A stretch of DNA of 64,000 nucleotides from NAT127 sp041655035 (GTDB taxonomy: Bacteria; Pseudomonadota; Gammaproteobacteria; Pseudomonadales; Porticoccaceae): the NCBI GenBank assembly GCA_041655035.1, contig JBAZCN010000003.1, positions 8,617 through 72,616 on the forward strand, in the 5' to 3' direction. The position numbers were made by a program, and so were the translations under genes. This document shows, in pieces, positions 8,115-14,219 of the stretch (its first letter is position 1; every line of letters starts with the position of its first letter). The notes beneath the pieces were generated by a model. That model saw nothing but the letters and a program-made list of their open reading frames with translations. It did not search any database and had not been told where the DNA came from.

Positions 8115-8144
8115 AAAAAAGAAAACGCCCCTGGCGGGGCGTTT
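8115..8144 (-). terminator. rho-independent terminator after the FGE-like gene
   Basis: On the minus strand AAACGCCCC and GGGGCGTTT form a 9-bp stem with a 4-nt loop, followed by TTTTCTTTTTT. It lies between the adhesin-like gene and the 66-aa gene. Recombination genes downstream would need readthrough, antitermination or another promoter. Confidence 0.75.
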
Positions 8145-8150
8145 GGGTGC

Positions 8151-8167
8151 GGCCCGCTCGGCGGGCC
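8151..8167. repeat. second GC-rich hairpin downstream of the FGE-like gene
   Basis: GGCCCGC-TCG-GCGGGCC, a 7-bp stem with a 3-nt loop, 32 bp past the stop of the FGE-like gene. No U-tract follows directly, so it probably strengthens the adjacent terminator. It could also act like the hairpin found 3' of variable repeats in some retroelement systems, but the loop lacks the known tetraloop pattern. Confidence 0.4.
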
Positions 8168-8198
8168 TTCCCGGTCATGACACAAGTCTCAAAAGGCA

Positions 8199-9164
8199 CT
8201 ACACCTTTGCGAGACGACCCCCGAGAAGGGAGTAGGAGATCTCCGCGCCGTCGTAGACGTTGAGATGGAAGAGGCCAGCGTCCTCGCCGCCGCCCCAATT
8301 GCCGCCGTGGTAGGCAACGGCGTTGCGGCAGGCCCAAAAGTAGTCACCGAACGCGCTCTTGTCGCGGTCGTCATACGTCTTCTTGGGTAGGAACATCGCG
8401 CCAAGGTCGAAACCTTCACCGCTTCTGTTCGAGCGGCGGCGGAACCATCCGCTGTCGGGAGCCTGAACGCCGGTGTTGCGATACTCGCGGCTGCCGCCTT
8501 CATCCCAGACCAGGTAGCGGCCTTCGTTGTCAGTGCGCAGGCCGTCCACCATCTGCCAGACGTTGCCCCACAGGCCGCTGATGCCGCGCCACGACGCGCT
8601 CATTACGCGGGGGTCGTCCACCGGCTGTACGCCGCCGCCGTCAACATGACCACGGGCGATAGCGGTCTGGGCATCCGGGGTGCCTAGCTCGATAAGTGCC
8701 AGCATCTGCACCGCCGCAAGCTGGTGGGCGCTCCACAGCATCCAGCCGTCGCCGCGCGCTGCGGCGCGGGCCTGCATGGTCGGGAAGTCGATATTGGTCA
8801 GCGGCATATGTCCGGGCTGGCTGCCCAGCATGTCGCCGTCCGGGGTGCCTTGGTACGCGCCCAACCAGAACCGGCCAAGGTCTTCGCCCTGGTGGCGGAA
8901 CGCCGGGTGCAGCTTGAAGCCGTCTTCCGGGCCGGGGCTGCACCAGATTGCCTTCTTACCGGCGTTGTCGCCGTGCTTGATGGTCGTGGAGCGGTAGTAG
9001 TAGGCGGGGATCTCGATCATGTGCTGATCGTCAAAGAGTGCGGGCTTGATGCCTGCATAGAGCGCGTCGAATGCGCCCGGCTCGACTTCGACGCTGTTGC
9101 CGTCGGCGTCAACGCGCTGCCAGTCGGTCAGTTTCTTGCCGACGATGATTCCTTGAATGCTCAT
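8199..9164 (-). CDS. FGE/C-type-lectin-fold protein, possible variable protein of a diversity-generating retroelement
   Basis: 321 aa; AAGGA 8 bp before the ATG. Residues about 85-321 fit the formylglycine-generating-enzyme/C-type lectin fold used by phage adhesins such as Mtd: HPAF, FWLGAYQG, GWMLWSAHQLAA, GISGLWGNVWQMVDG, and the C-terminal GGNWGGGEDAGLF ... LGGRLAKV. The FGE catalytic cysteines are not evident, so binding rather than catalysis is likely. The last 35 codons have many NNC/NNT codons at sites usually Asn in retroelement templates. It is paralogous to the adhesin at the right end but lies in the early operon, an odd place for a virion protein. Confidence 0.75.
   Translation of the reverse strand: MSIQGIIVGKKLTDWQRVDADGNSVEVEPGAFDALYAGIKPALFDDQHMIEIPAYYYRSTTIKHGDNAGKKAIWCSPGPEDGFKLHPAFRHQGEDLGRFWLGAYQGTPDGDMLGSQPGHMPLTNIDFPTMQARAAARGDGWMLWSAHQLAAVQMLALIELGTPDAQTAIARGHVDGGGVQPVDDPRVMSASWRGISGLWGNVWQMVDGLRTDNEGRYLVWDEGGSREYRNTGVQAPDSGWFRRRSNRSGEGFDLGAMFLPKKTYDDRDKSAFGDYFWACRNAVAYHGGNWGGGEDAGLFHLNVYDGAEISYSLLGGRLAKV
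8202..8306 (-). repeat. candidate variable repeat (VR-like) segment
   Basis: The final 35 codons begin GGC GGC AAT TGG and end CTC GGG GGT CGT CTC GCA AAG GTG. Between them are TAC, GAC, GGC, ATC, CAT and CTT codons, each reachable from AAC or AAT by changing only adenines, as in adenine-specific mutagenic homing. No template copy was found in the window, so this is a pattern match only. Confidence 0.4.
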
Positions 9165-9188
9165 GGGTGGATTCCTTGATAGGGAGGG

Positions 9189-9662
9189 TTACTGCTGGGG
9201 TTTGAGGCGGCTTGCTTCGAGAATCGGCAAACCGGCTTCGGTCGGAACGTAGATCACCTGGGCGCCCTGCGCGCGGGCTTCTTTCAGGCTTTCGATATGC
9301 AGGTAGCGCAGGTAGCCTTCAGGGCCGCCCAGGCCGTCGGCCACGATGCGGTTTGCTTCGGCCACGCCAAGCGCGCGGGTGATTTCGGCGTCGGCCAGCG
9401 CCTGGGCCGAATCCTTGATTGCCGCCGCTTCGAGCACCTTGATCTGTCGGTTGAACTCGGCCTCGGCCAGTTGGGCCTTGCCGGACATCGAGCGCTGCCA
9501 GACGTTGGCGTAGGGGTAGGCCAGTAGCCCGGCTATGGCGATGATGACGCCGACGGCGATGGTGACAAGCCCTGGCGTTGAGCTGCGCAGCGAGTCGGCC
9601 AGGACGTAGCCGACAAAGCCGACGATGAGGCCAATGATGAGAATGACGATGGTGATAAGCAT
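9189..9662 (-). CDS. membrane protein with SPFH/stomatin-like tail
   Basis: 157 aa. Two hydrophobic segments (about residues 2-22 and 32-50) form a hairpin anchor; the rest is an Ala/Glu-rich helix (AEAEFNRQIKVLEAAAIKDS ... ADAEITRALGVAEANR) ending in LRYLHIESLKEA and VIYVPTEAGLPIL, typical of the C-terminal part of SPFH/prohibitin-like proteins. The SPFH core domain itself is missing. It lies 24 bp upstream of the FGE-like gene. A role at the inner membrane is likely; the function is unknown. Confidence 0.6.
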   Translation of the reverse strand: MLITIVILIIGLIVGFVGYVLADSLRSSTPGLVTIAVGVIIAIAGLLAYPYANVWQRSMSGKAQLAEAEFNRQIKVLEAAAIKDSAQALADAEITRALGVAEANRIVADGLGGPEGYLRYLHIESLKEARAQGAQVIYVPTEAGLPILEASRLKPQQ

Positions 9663-9697
9663 GGGGTGGTGGTTCCTGTGGTGGGGTGGTTGGTAAT

Positions 9698-9961
9698 TCA
9701 GTCGAGTCCGGTTTCTCGGGGTGCGGTGCGGACGAGCCGCGCGGCTTCCTCAAAAGCCTGGGCCAGCCTCTCTCTGCGCTTTGCCGATTTAGGAAGCCAA
9801 AACGTGACGGCACTGCGGTCGTCGTCTTCTGGCGGGTGGTGCAGGCGTTCGCTGCTGTGCAGGATGAACTGGACGGCGCTGTACACCGCGCCGGTGTTGC
9901 TGCCTTTCTCGACGGGCAGAACTTCGTCGGTCAGCTCTTGGCTGTAAACATTCACTCGCAT
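9698..9961 (-). CDS. conserved phage protein, unknown function
   Basis: 87 aa, MRVNVYSQELTDEVLPVEK... and HHPPEDDDRSAVTFWLPKS. This pattern recurs in small early proteins of temperate phages of Pseudomonas and Burkholderia-like hosts. Start overlaps the upstream stop by 10 bp. No domain assignment. Confidence 0.6.
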   Translation of the reverse strand: MRVNVYSQELTDEVLPVEKGSNTGAVYSAVQFILHSSERLHHPPEDDDRSAVTFWLPKSAKRRERLAQAFEEAARLVRTAPRETGLD

Positions 9962-10347
9962 ATCGGGGTCTCTGTCGGCGTTTTATCCGGGATGGTTGGG
10001 GTGATTCGGGCTATCCGTTTTCGGATTTCTTGCTCGATGACGGTGTAGGCGCGCGCCTGGCCGGTGTGCTCAAGATTCCAGTTCCGGGCGTGGATGTCGT
10101 CGTCATCGGTTTCTCGGTTGGCAAGCGCGCCCAGGTAGTGTTCGGACGCGAACGCCAAGAGTGATTCGAGTGCGGCCAGCGTCTGCGCATTGGCGTAGGC
10201 TTTCGCACTGGCTGCGGTCACAAGGTCGTGCCGCTCTGTGCCTGCGGACAAGTCCATATCGCCGCGCATGCTCAAGCTCACGCCGCGATGGTCGCCGTTC
10301 ACATACAGATAGGCTTCGACCTCGGGCTGGGCTTGCTTGGATGTCAT
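9952..10347 (-). CDS. conserved phage protein, unknown function
   Basis: 131 aa, no membrane segment, with a helical centre (LVTAASAKAYANAQTLAALE). ATGA overlap with the upstream gene and 10-bp overlap with the downstream one. I see no recognisable domain. Confidence 0.55.
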   Translation of the reverse strand: MTSKQAQPEVEAYLYVNGDHRGVSLSMRGDMDLSAGTERHDLVTAASAKAYANAQTLAALESLLAFASEHYLGALANRETDDDDIHARNWNLEHTGQARAYTVIEQEIRKRIARITPTIPDKTPTETPICE

Positions 10348-10865
10348 GCCGTGCTCCTTTCTCGCGCTATGGGGATGCCCTTGTCGTTTTTGTCGGCCAG
10401 GATGACCAGGCCACCAACTACGGCCAGGACGGATGCGCCGTCGTGCTCCTGCATGTAGGCGTTGGCTGCGCGCTCGCCCTCGGGGTCGTCCGGGAACGTC
10501 GCCAGGACGCGGAAGCGCCTGCCCATGGTCAGGTAGAAGCCGTGGCCGTCGCGCGCCGCTACCGCGTTGTTCGCAATGTCCAGGTCGGACGGCCCGTAGT
10601 CGTCCATGACCGTTCGCGCTCGTTCGTCGGGTATCTCCGTTTGCACACGCTCGGCGGGAATCCGTTCGACGGCAAGGCGCGGGATGTTGTGCGCGATGCG
10701 CAGGCCGCTGCCGTCCAGCTCAACGAAGTGCTCGGAGTCGTCAAAATGGATGGTCAGCATCCCGCAGTCATCACCAACGATGTCGCCGGTGGCGCCTTCC
10801 TGGGCCTTCAGTCGGCCATCGGCGAAATGCGTGTTGCGGAGCAGTCGTGCTCGTTCGAATGCCAT
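10344..10865 (-). CDS. conserved phage protein, unknown function
   Basis: 173 aa. The first 100 residues are beta-rich with acidic turns (ATGDIVGDDCGMLTIHFDDS, then RIAHNIPRLAVERIPAERVQ); the second half contains GRRFRVLATFPDDPEGERAANAYMQEH. GGAACCC precedes the ATG. No function assigned; part of the leftward early operon. Confidence 0.55.
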   Translation of the reverse strand: MAFERARLLRNTHFADGRLKAQEGATGDIVGDDCGMLTIHFDDSEHFVELDGSGLRIAHNIPRLAVERIPAERVQTEIPDERARTVMDDYGPSDLDIANNAVAARDGHGFYLTMGRRFRVLATFPDDPEGERAANAYMQEHDGASVLAVVGGLVILADKNDKGIPIARERSTA

Positions 10866-10885
10866 ATTGGGTTCCTTTTGGTGGG

Positions 10886-11236
10886 TTACTTCGGCGGCAG
10901 GCCGTTCAGGGCGGCCTGGAGCGCGTCCTTGATTTGCTGCAAGTCCTGCCGGGTGAACTCCGGTACGTCGTCATCGTCGTCGTAGTGGGTGCGGTGTTCC
11001 GGCAGGTCGTCTGCGTTGATTTGGTCGGCCAGGCGCAGCGCGTCGTTGATGAGGCTGCGGTGGACGACGCACATTTGCACCCGGTAAAGCTCGCGTACGC
11101 ACTGGTCGTAGATGGCTGGCGTCCAGCCCTCCGGTTCGAGTTTCCCGTATACCTCCAGCATGGTTTCCAGCGCTTTAGCGTTTCGCTGGTTGGCGGATAG
11201 TGCGTATTCGAGCTGGTGTTTTAAGCCTGCGGTCAT
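10886..11236 (-). CDS. helical phage protein, first clear gene of the leftward operon
   Basis: 116 aa, largely helical with an acidic stretch HYDDDDDVPEF before the last helix. A strong AGGAGG lies 6 bp before the ATG. It is the first well-supported gene after the PL promoter, about 310 nt into the transcript. Early promoter-proximal phage genes often act on host functions, but nothing in the sequence shows which. Confidence 0.6.
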   Translation of the reverse strand: MTAGLKHQLEYALSANQRNAKALETMLEVYGKLEPEGWTPAIYDQCVRELYRVQMCVVHRSLINDALRLADQINADDLPEHRTHYDDDDDVPEFTRQDLQQIKDALQAALNGLPPK

Positions 11237-11248
11237 AAAAGCCTCCTG

Positions 11249-11434
11249 TTATCGGGAACTGGCCTGCATGCAAGCCGGTTTCGGATAAGGCCCGTTGCCG
11301 GGCCTGGGTGGGGTGCCGGGATTCCAACCGGCGTAACCGTTTCTCGTCTTGGCCGTCTTCGCCTCACTCTGTTTGCCCGTGTACGCGCTTTGGCGGCTGG
11401 GTACGGCAGAGACACCGCGCGCCGACCGGCCCAT
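11249..11434 (-). CDS. possible 61-aa leader-region protein
   Basis: Frame MGRSARGVSAVPSRQSAYTG... ending 12 bp before the next gene, Gly/Pro/Arg-rich. It fills much of the PL leader and ends next to the AGGAGG of the following gene. No good ribosome binding site is seen and composition alone could leave such a frame open, so it may not be translated. Confidence 0.3.
   Translation of the reverse strand: MGRSARGVSAVPSRQSAYTGKQSEAKTAKTRNGYAGWNPGTPPRPGNGPYPKPACMQASSR
11288..11305. repeat. leader hairpin, AGGCCCG/CGGGCCT
   Basis: Perfect 7-bp stem with 4-nt loop within the leftward early leader RNA, about 245 nt after the predicted start of transcription. With the hairpin at 11524-11538 it could be part of an RNA-based antitermination or translation control element. 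Role inferred only. Confidence 0.3.
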
Positions 11435-11523
11435 GCCCAGGGCGGCGCTATTTGTGCCGGGGAACCCTCGCGTCGGGGAGGGAGCAACATCGGCGGATTC
11501 GTTGTTAAAGAGCGGGTGCGTTG

Positions 11524-11538
11524 CCGGGCGTTGCCCGG
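11524..11538. repeat. leader hairpin, CCGGGC/GCCCGG
   Basis: 6-bp GC stem with 3-nt loop, starting about 10 nt downstream of the predicted PL transcript start. Position at the very 5' end of the early RNA suggests transcript stabilisation or antitermination; unproven. Confidence 0.3.
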
Positions 11539-11551
11539 TGCTGCGATAGTC

Positions 11552-11565
11552 GTAACTATAGTTAC
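11552..11565. promoter_or_regulatory. operator OL1
   Basis: Perfect 14-bp palindrome GTAACTATAGTTAC covering the PL -10 box. The identical sequence occurs at 13034-13047 in front of the Cro-like gene, as expected for sites of the XRE repressor encoded between them. Confidence 0.8.
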
Positions 11566-11583
11566 CGTAGGAAGAGTTGTCAA
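11555..11583 (-). promoter_or_regulatory. leftward early promoter PL
   Basis: On the minus strand TTGACA, a 17-bp spacer and TATAGT make a near-perfect sigma-70 promoter reading into the leftward operon. Operators overlap both the -10 and the -35 boxes, so the repressor would shut it off in the lysogen. Confidence 0.85.
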
Positions 11584-11593
11584 CTATGGTTAC
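11580..11593. promoter_or_regulatory. operator OL2
   Basis: TCAACTATGGTTAC, 11 of 14 matches to the perfect operator, covering the PL -35 box and centred 28 bp from OL1. Confidence 0.65.
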
Positions 11594-11602
11594 CTGAAGG
11601 CG

Positions 11603-11629
11603 AAAAAAAACCCGCCGGAAAGGGCGGGC
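11603..11629 (-). terminator. terminator of the repressor/secreted-protein transcript
   Basis: On the minus strand GCCCGCC and GGCGGG form the stem, with eight consecutive T residues following (complement of the A-run 11603-11610). It lies between the secreted-protein gene and PL, insulating the two units. Confidence 0.8.
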
Positions 11630-11694
11630 TTGTTCGAAGCGAAAGGGCGGCGGGGACTACATCACAGTCGTCTATCGTCTATGTGGGGGCATTG

Positions 11695-12450
11695 TCACCA
11701 TACCTTGAAGTAAACGGCCTCAAAGACGGGGGCAGATTTTTCTTGCCCTGATACTGTCGTGTACTTCGTGTTTGAGACATATCGTCCAACCAAGTCGAAT
11801 CCGCCCTCAATCTTTGCTTTATCGAAGTAGTAGTTTTGCAATTGATCCGGGATTACAACGGCAAAATAGTCTGTGCTTTCACCGAGTCCGCGCGATCTCC
11901 GTAGTGCGTTGGCGAGCAATTCATTGTCTTTGGACGATGATAAGGCAGCAAGAAACTCTGGCGATTCCCCTGCCATCTTGATCTTTCCGTGAACGTAATA
12001 CATACCCCCATCTGGCTTTATTTTGGGGGCGCTTGCAAGCTGGCCACCATGTTCGGCTTCGTAGTAAATGACGGCCTCTCCCAAATTCTCCGGCACGGAG
12101 GTTCTGGCACGCATTGCGGCTTCCCGAATTGCCAGTGCGGAGGCTTGGGCTTTTTCTCTGGCTTTCTTTTGTTCTTGCTCGACCTGGCGGGCTTCCCGCT
12201 CGGCTTTTACCTCATCGAAGAGCCTTCGTAGCCCAGCCGACTCTTCACACCCTTCGCCGCACCAGTTTGATGCTCGCAGAGCTTGGCAGAACGCTTCGAC
12301 CGTAGGGATCTGCTCGTAGTCGAGCATCCTCAAGTCATCTCTGGCTATGCTGTTGTTCCATCCGCGATGGCACTGCTGCGCCATAACATTCAATGGAGAA
12401 AGAAAGACGATTGAGCAGGCGGCGACGGCGACATAGAAAATACGTTTCAT
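11695..12450 (-). CDS. secreted protein, probable lysogenic-conversion (moron) gene
   Basis: 251 aa with a clear signal peptide (MKRIFYVAVAACSIVFLSP..., likely cleaved after VMA, before QQCHRGW). The mature part has a cysteine pair region (NWCGEGC), an EQ/K-rich helix at about 80-115 and a beta-rich C-terminal part. I recognise no family. Base composition is clearly less GC-rich than the neighbours. It lies on the repressor's strand, between repressor and PL, in its own AT-rich setting with a terminator downstream: the usual place of genes expressed in the lysogen. Periplasmic location is inferred. Confidence 0.7.
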   Translation of the reverse strand: MKRIFYVAVAACSIVFLSPLNVMAQQCHRGWNNSIARDDLRMLDYEQIPTVEAFCQALRASNWCGEGCEESAGLRRLFDEVKAEREARQVEQEQKKAREKAQASALAIREAAMRARTSVPENLGEAVIYYEAEHGGQLASAPKIKPDGGMYYVHGKIKMAGESPEFLAALSSSKDNELLANALRRSRGLGESTDYFAVVIPDQLQNYYFDKAKIEGGFDLVGRYVSNTKYTTVSGQEKSAPVFEAVYFKVW

Positions 12451-12553
12451 TTTGGTGATTTATTTTCTTTCAAGAGAATTGAAATGTTACTTGGATGGCA
12501 AAATTTTTTGACCATTTGACCATACCAGCGAAAGCCGAGGGCGCTCTTTTGGC
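12451..12553 (-). promoter_or_regulatory. AT-rich gap before the secreted-protein gene
   Basis: About 100 bp that are strikingly AT-rich against the surroundings, with a direct repeat TGGTCAAA on the minus strand. A promoter for the secreted-protein gene is likely here, but no hexamer pair is convincing. Confidence 0.35.
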
Positions 12554-12985
12554 TTAGGCAACATTTGTCTTTTTTCTCTCCCGCAGGAGCTGCGCAGCCC
12601 TTTCTTCGAGGATTTCGATAGAAAGGAGCGCTTGCTTTTCTAGCTCATCTCGTTCCTCTTTGGGCAGCAGCACAAGATCAACGACGGCGCGGGTTGCTTC
12701 GCTGGCGTCGCTGTATGCTTTCCACGCGGACTCCATGGCGACAGCCTTGGCGGCTTCGCGCTCGACACCAGGCTTGGCTGCGCCAACACCGCGCACAAGC
12801 TCTTCAACTGACACGCCGAATAGGTCGCACAGACTTAAGAGGTTGCCCAGCTTGAGGTTAGCCGTCATGCCGCTTTCCCATTTTGTGACGGCGACACGGC
12901 TTACCCCTACCTTGTCGGCAACGGCCTGTTGAGACATCCCTCTGGACTCTCGTAATCGTTGTATTCGTTTATCTAGCGACTCCAT
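12554..12985 (-). CDS. XRE-family phage repressor (CI-like)
   Basis: 143 aa from the ATG at 12985; the frame stays open upstream across the operators, but the HTH begins right after this ATG. Residues about 5-60 are a classic XRE helix-turn-helix (RIQRLRESRGMSQQAVADKV, then SRVAVTKWESG, and LCDLFGVSVEELVRG). The C-terminal part is a long helix (ERDELEKQALLSIEILEER) and no LexA/S24 peptidase domain is present, so RecA-stimulated self-cleavage is not expected. No Shine-Dalgarno is seen before the ATG, which lies inside a 22-bp dyad; a leaderless transcript as for lambda cI is possible. Confidence 0.8.
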   Translation of the reverse strand: MESLDKRIQRLRESRGMSQQAVADKVGVSRVAVTKWESGMTANLKLGNLLSLCDLFGVSVEELVRGVGAAKPGVEREAAKAVAMESAWKAYSDASEATRAVVDLVLLPKEERDELEKQALLSIEILEERAAQLLRERKKTNVA

Positions 12986-13003
12986 GTAAGCATGGTTACA
13001 TGG
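12982..13003. promoter_or_regulatory. 22-bp dyad over the repressor start codon
   Basis: Arms CCATGTAA and TTACATGG separated by 6 bp, with the repressor ATG in the left arm. It could be an autoregulatory operator or an RNA hairpin hiding the start codon. It differs from the 14-bp operators but shares the TTAC ends. Confidence 0.5.
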
Positions 13004-13009
13004 AACGCT

Positions 13010-13023
13010 GAAACTATGGTTTG
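13010..13023. promoter_or_regulatory. degenerate operator
   Basis: GAAACTATGGTTTG matches the operator consensus at 10 of 14 positions and is spaced 24 bp from the perfect site at 13034-13047, similar to the 28-bp spacing at PL. Confidence 0.5.
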
Positions 13024-13050
13024 CTTTCTCATGGTAACTATAGTTACAAT
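13021..13050 (+). promoter_or_regulatory. rightward early promoter PR
   Basis: TTGCTT, 18 bp, TACAAT on the plus strand. The perfect operator lies over the spacer and -10. Transcription would begin close to the Cro-like ATG at 13058, which has no proper Shine-Dalgarno, implying a leaderless mRNA. Confidence 0.5.
13034..13047. promoter_or_regulatory. operator OR1
   Basis: Perfect copy of the 14-bp palindrome GTAACTATAGTTAC also present at 11552-11565. Confidence 0.8.
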
Positions 13051-13057
13051 GGCAGGC

Positions 13058-13288
13058 ATGAAAAACGAAGCCCACTCCCGTCTGATTGATGAGCTTGGCG
13101 GAACCGTCGAGGTTTCCCGTCTCTGCCAAGTTTCGTCTCAAGCTGTCTCCAAGTGGCGCAACGAAGGCATCCCGCAAGCACGTCTTATGTACCTGCGACT
13201 GGCGAAACGGGAAGTTTTCGAGGCGTGGGAGGCGAAGCAAATCGCGGCCCAAGAGGTCGGTAAACATAAAGGAGTCTCCCATGAGTGA
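13058..13288 (+). CDS. Cro-like regulator
   Basis: 76 aa, divergent from the repressor. The order GGTVEVSRLCQVSSQAVSKW, then RNEGIPQARLMYLRLAKREVF, fits the Cro/YdaS-type helix-turn-helix family. The start at 13058 follows the PR -10 box by 7 bp; an alternative ATG at 13049 overlaps the -10 and is unlikely. Expected to bind the same operators and favour lytic growth, as inferred from position. Confidence 0.75.
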   Translation: MKNEAHSRLIDELGGTVEVSRLCQVSSQAVSKWRNEGIPQARLMYLRLAKREVFEAWEAKQIAAQEVGKHKGVSHE

Positions 13289-13439
13289 GAACGAATCGCC
13301 AACGAGCAAGCGGCCACAAGTTGCGCCGCAATCGGCGGCGCCGCTGGCTCCCGCTAAACCGTCGCCCAAGGGCGACGACCATCCTACCGAGTCCGCTCAA
13401 GACGCAAAACGGGTACAGATCGGCCCGACCGATGTGTAG
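13281..13439 (+). CDS. 52-aa Pro/Ala-rich early protein
   Basis: AAAGGAG lies 6 bp before the ATG, which overlaps the Cro-like stop by 8 bp (ATGAGTGA). Composition is hydrophilic and probably disordered (QSAAPLAPAKPSPKGDD). Function unknown. Confidence 0.55.
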   Translation: MSENESPTSKRPQVAPQSAAPLAPAKPSPKGDDHPTESAQDAKRVQIGPTDV

Positions 13440-13530
13440 AGAGTTGTCATTTTTTTCACCATTTTTTCCATGCCACCAGTATCTAACCCCAGCCAGGGGA
13501 GCGATAGGCGAAAGTTAAGGGTCGTTCGTC

Positions 13531-13995
13531 ATGCGTAGACCAATCAAGCAAATTCACCGTGCGCTTTTCCTGGCGCTGCAAGCCGATGCCAAGGAATTTC
13601 CGGGCGGCATCAAAGCCATCGCGGAGACGATGGGGATGAATGGGAACACGCTGGCGAACGGCATCAATCCCGACCACGACGCGCCGCCCCCCAGCTTCGG
13701 CGTCATCCTTGAAATCATCAGTCTGGCCCAGGCCCGTCGCGCCGTGTTCGCGCTGGCGCGCCTGGTCGGCCAGGTTCCCATGGACTTCGAGCTTGACGAC
13801 CGCGACCCAGCCGACGCCGTGCGCTTGTTCATGGCGCTGGTCAATTCGGCCAGCCAGTCGCTGGCCGCCGGTTCGGATCGGGCAAAGGATGGTTATTTCT
13901 GCGCCGACGACCGCCGCGCGCTGGAGCCGCTGCTGACCCAGTTGATGAAGGCGACCGGCGAACTGCTGCAATCCATCCGTGGGGGCGCCCTATGA
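13531..13995 (+). CDS. phage regulatory CII-like protein
   Basis: 154 aa. The segment IKAIAETMGMNGNTLANGIN followed by PSFGVILEIISLAQARRAVFALA corresponds to the phage regulatory CII (CP76-type) family: a helix-turn-helix followed by a helical tail. Located right after the Cro-like unit, as in other temperate phages where such proteins influence lysogeny. A pyrimidine-rich 90-bp gap with several T-runs precedes it. Confidence 0.7.
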   Translation: MRRPIKQIHRALFLALQADAKEFPGGIKAIAETMGMNGNTLANGINPDHDAPPPSFGVILEIISLAQARRAVFALARLVGQVPMDFELDDRDPADAVRLFMALVNSASQSLAAGSDRAKDGYFCADDRRALEPLLTQLMKATGELLQSIRGGAL

Positions 13996-14219
13996 GCCAG
14001 TGCGAACGACTGCTGGCGCGTCTGAAGCGCGGCCCCATTACGCCGCTGGAGGCGTGGAGCGAGCTGGGCATTTATCGCCTGGGCGCGCGGGTCTACGACC
14101 TGAAAGAGCAGGGCCACGAAATCACCAAGGAGCTGGTTTCCGTCACCAACCGTATGGGTGAAGAGTGCCGCGTCGCGCAATACACCCTGCTGCGCTGCCA
14201 GGGGAGGGCTGCCCAATGA
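13992..14219 (+). CDS. small winged-helix DNA-binding protein
   Basis: 75 aa; PITPLEAWSELGIYRLGARVYDLKEQGHEI is a helix-turn-helix with wing typical of small phage regulators. ATGA overlap with the CII-like gene and with the next gene. Likely binds DNA; target unknown. Confidence 0.65.
   Translation: MSQCERLLARLKRGPITPLEAWSELGIYRLGARVYDLKEQGHEITKELVSVTNRMGEECRVAQYTLLRCQGRAAQ

Noticed and set aside
8151..8167. Hairpin as proof of a retroelement target site
   Set aside because: Stem and position are suggestive, but the loop has 3 nt without the known tetraloop pattern, and a normal terminator lies beside it.
11306..11335. tRNA T-arm-like sequence on the minus strand
   Set aside because: A GCCGG...CCGGC stem with a TTGGAATC loop is present, but the loop has 8 nt and no matching acceptor or anticodon arms are found.
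13440..13530. Promoter in the T-rich gap before the CII-like gene
   Set aside because: TTGTCA is present, but no -10 hexamer lies at proper spacing; the T-runs may only reflect a spacer.
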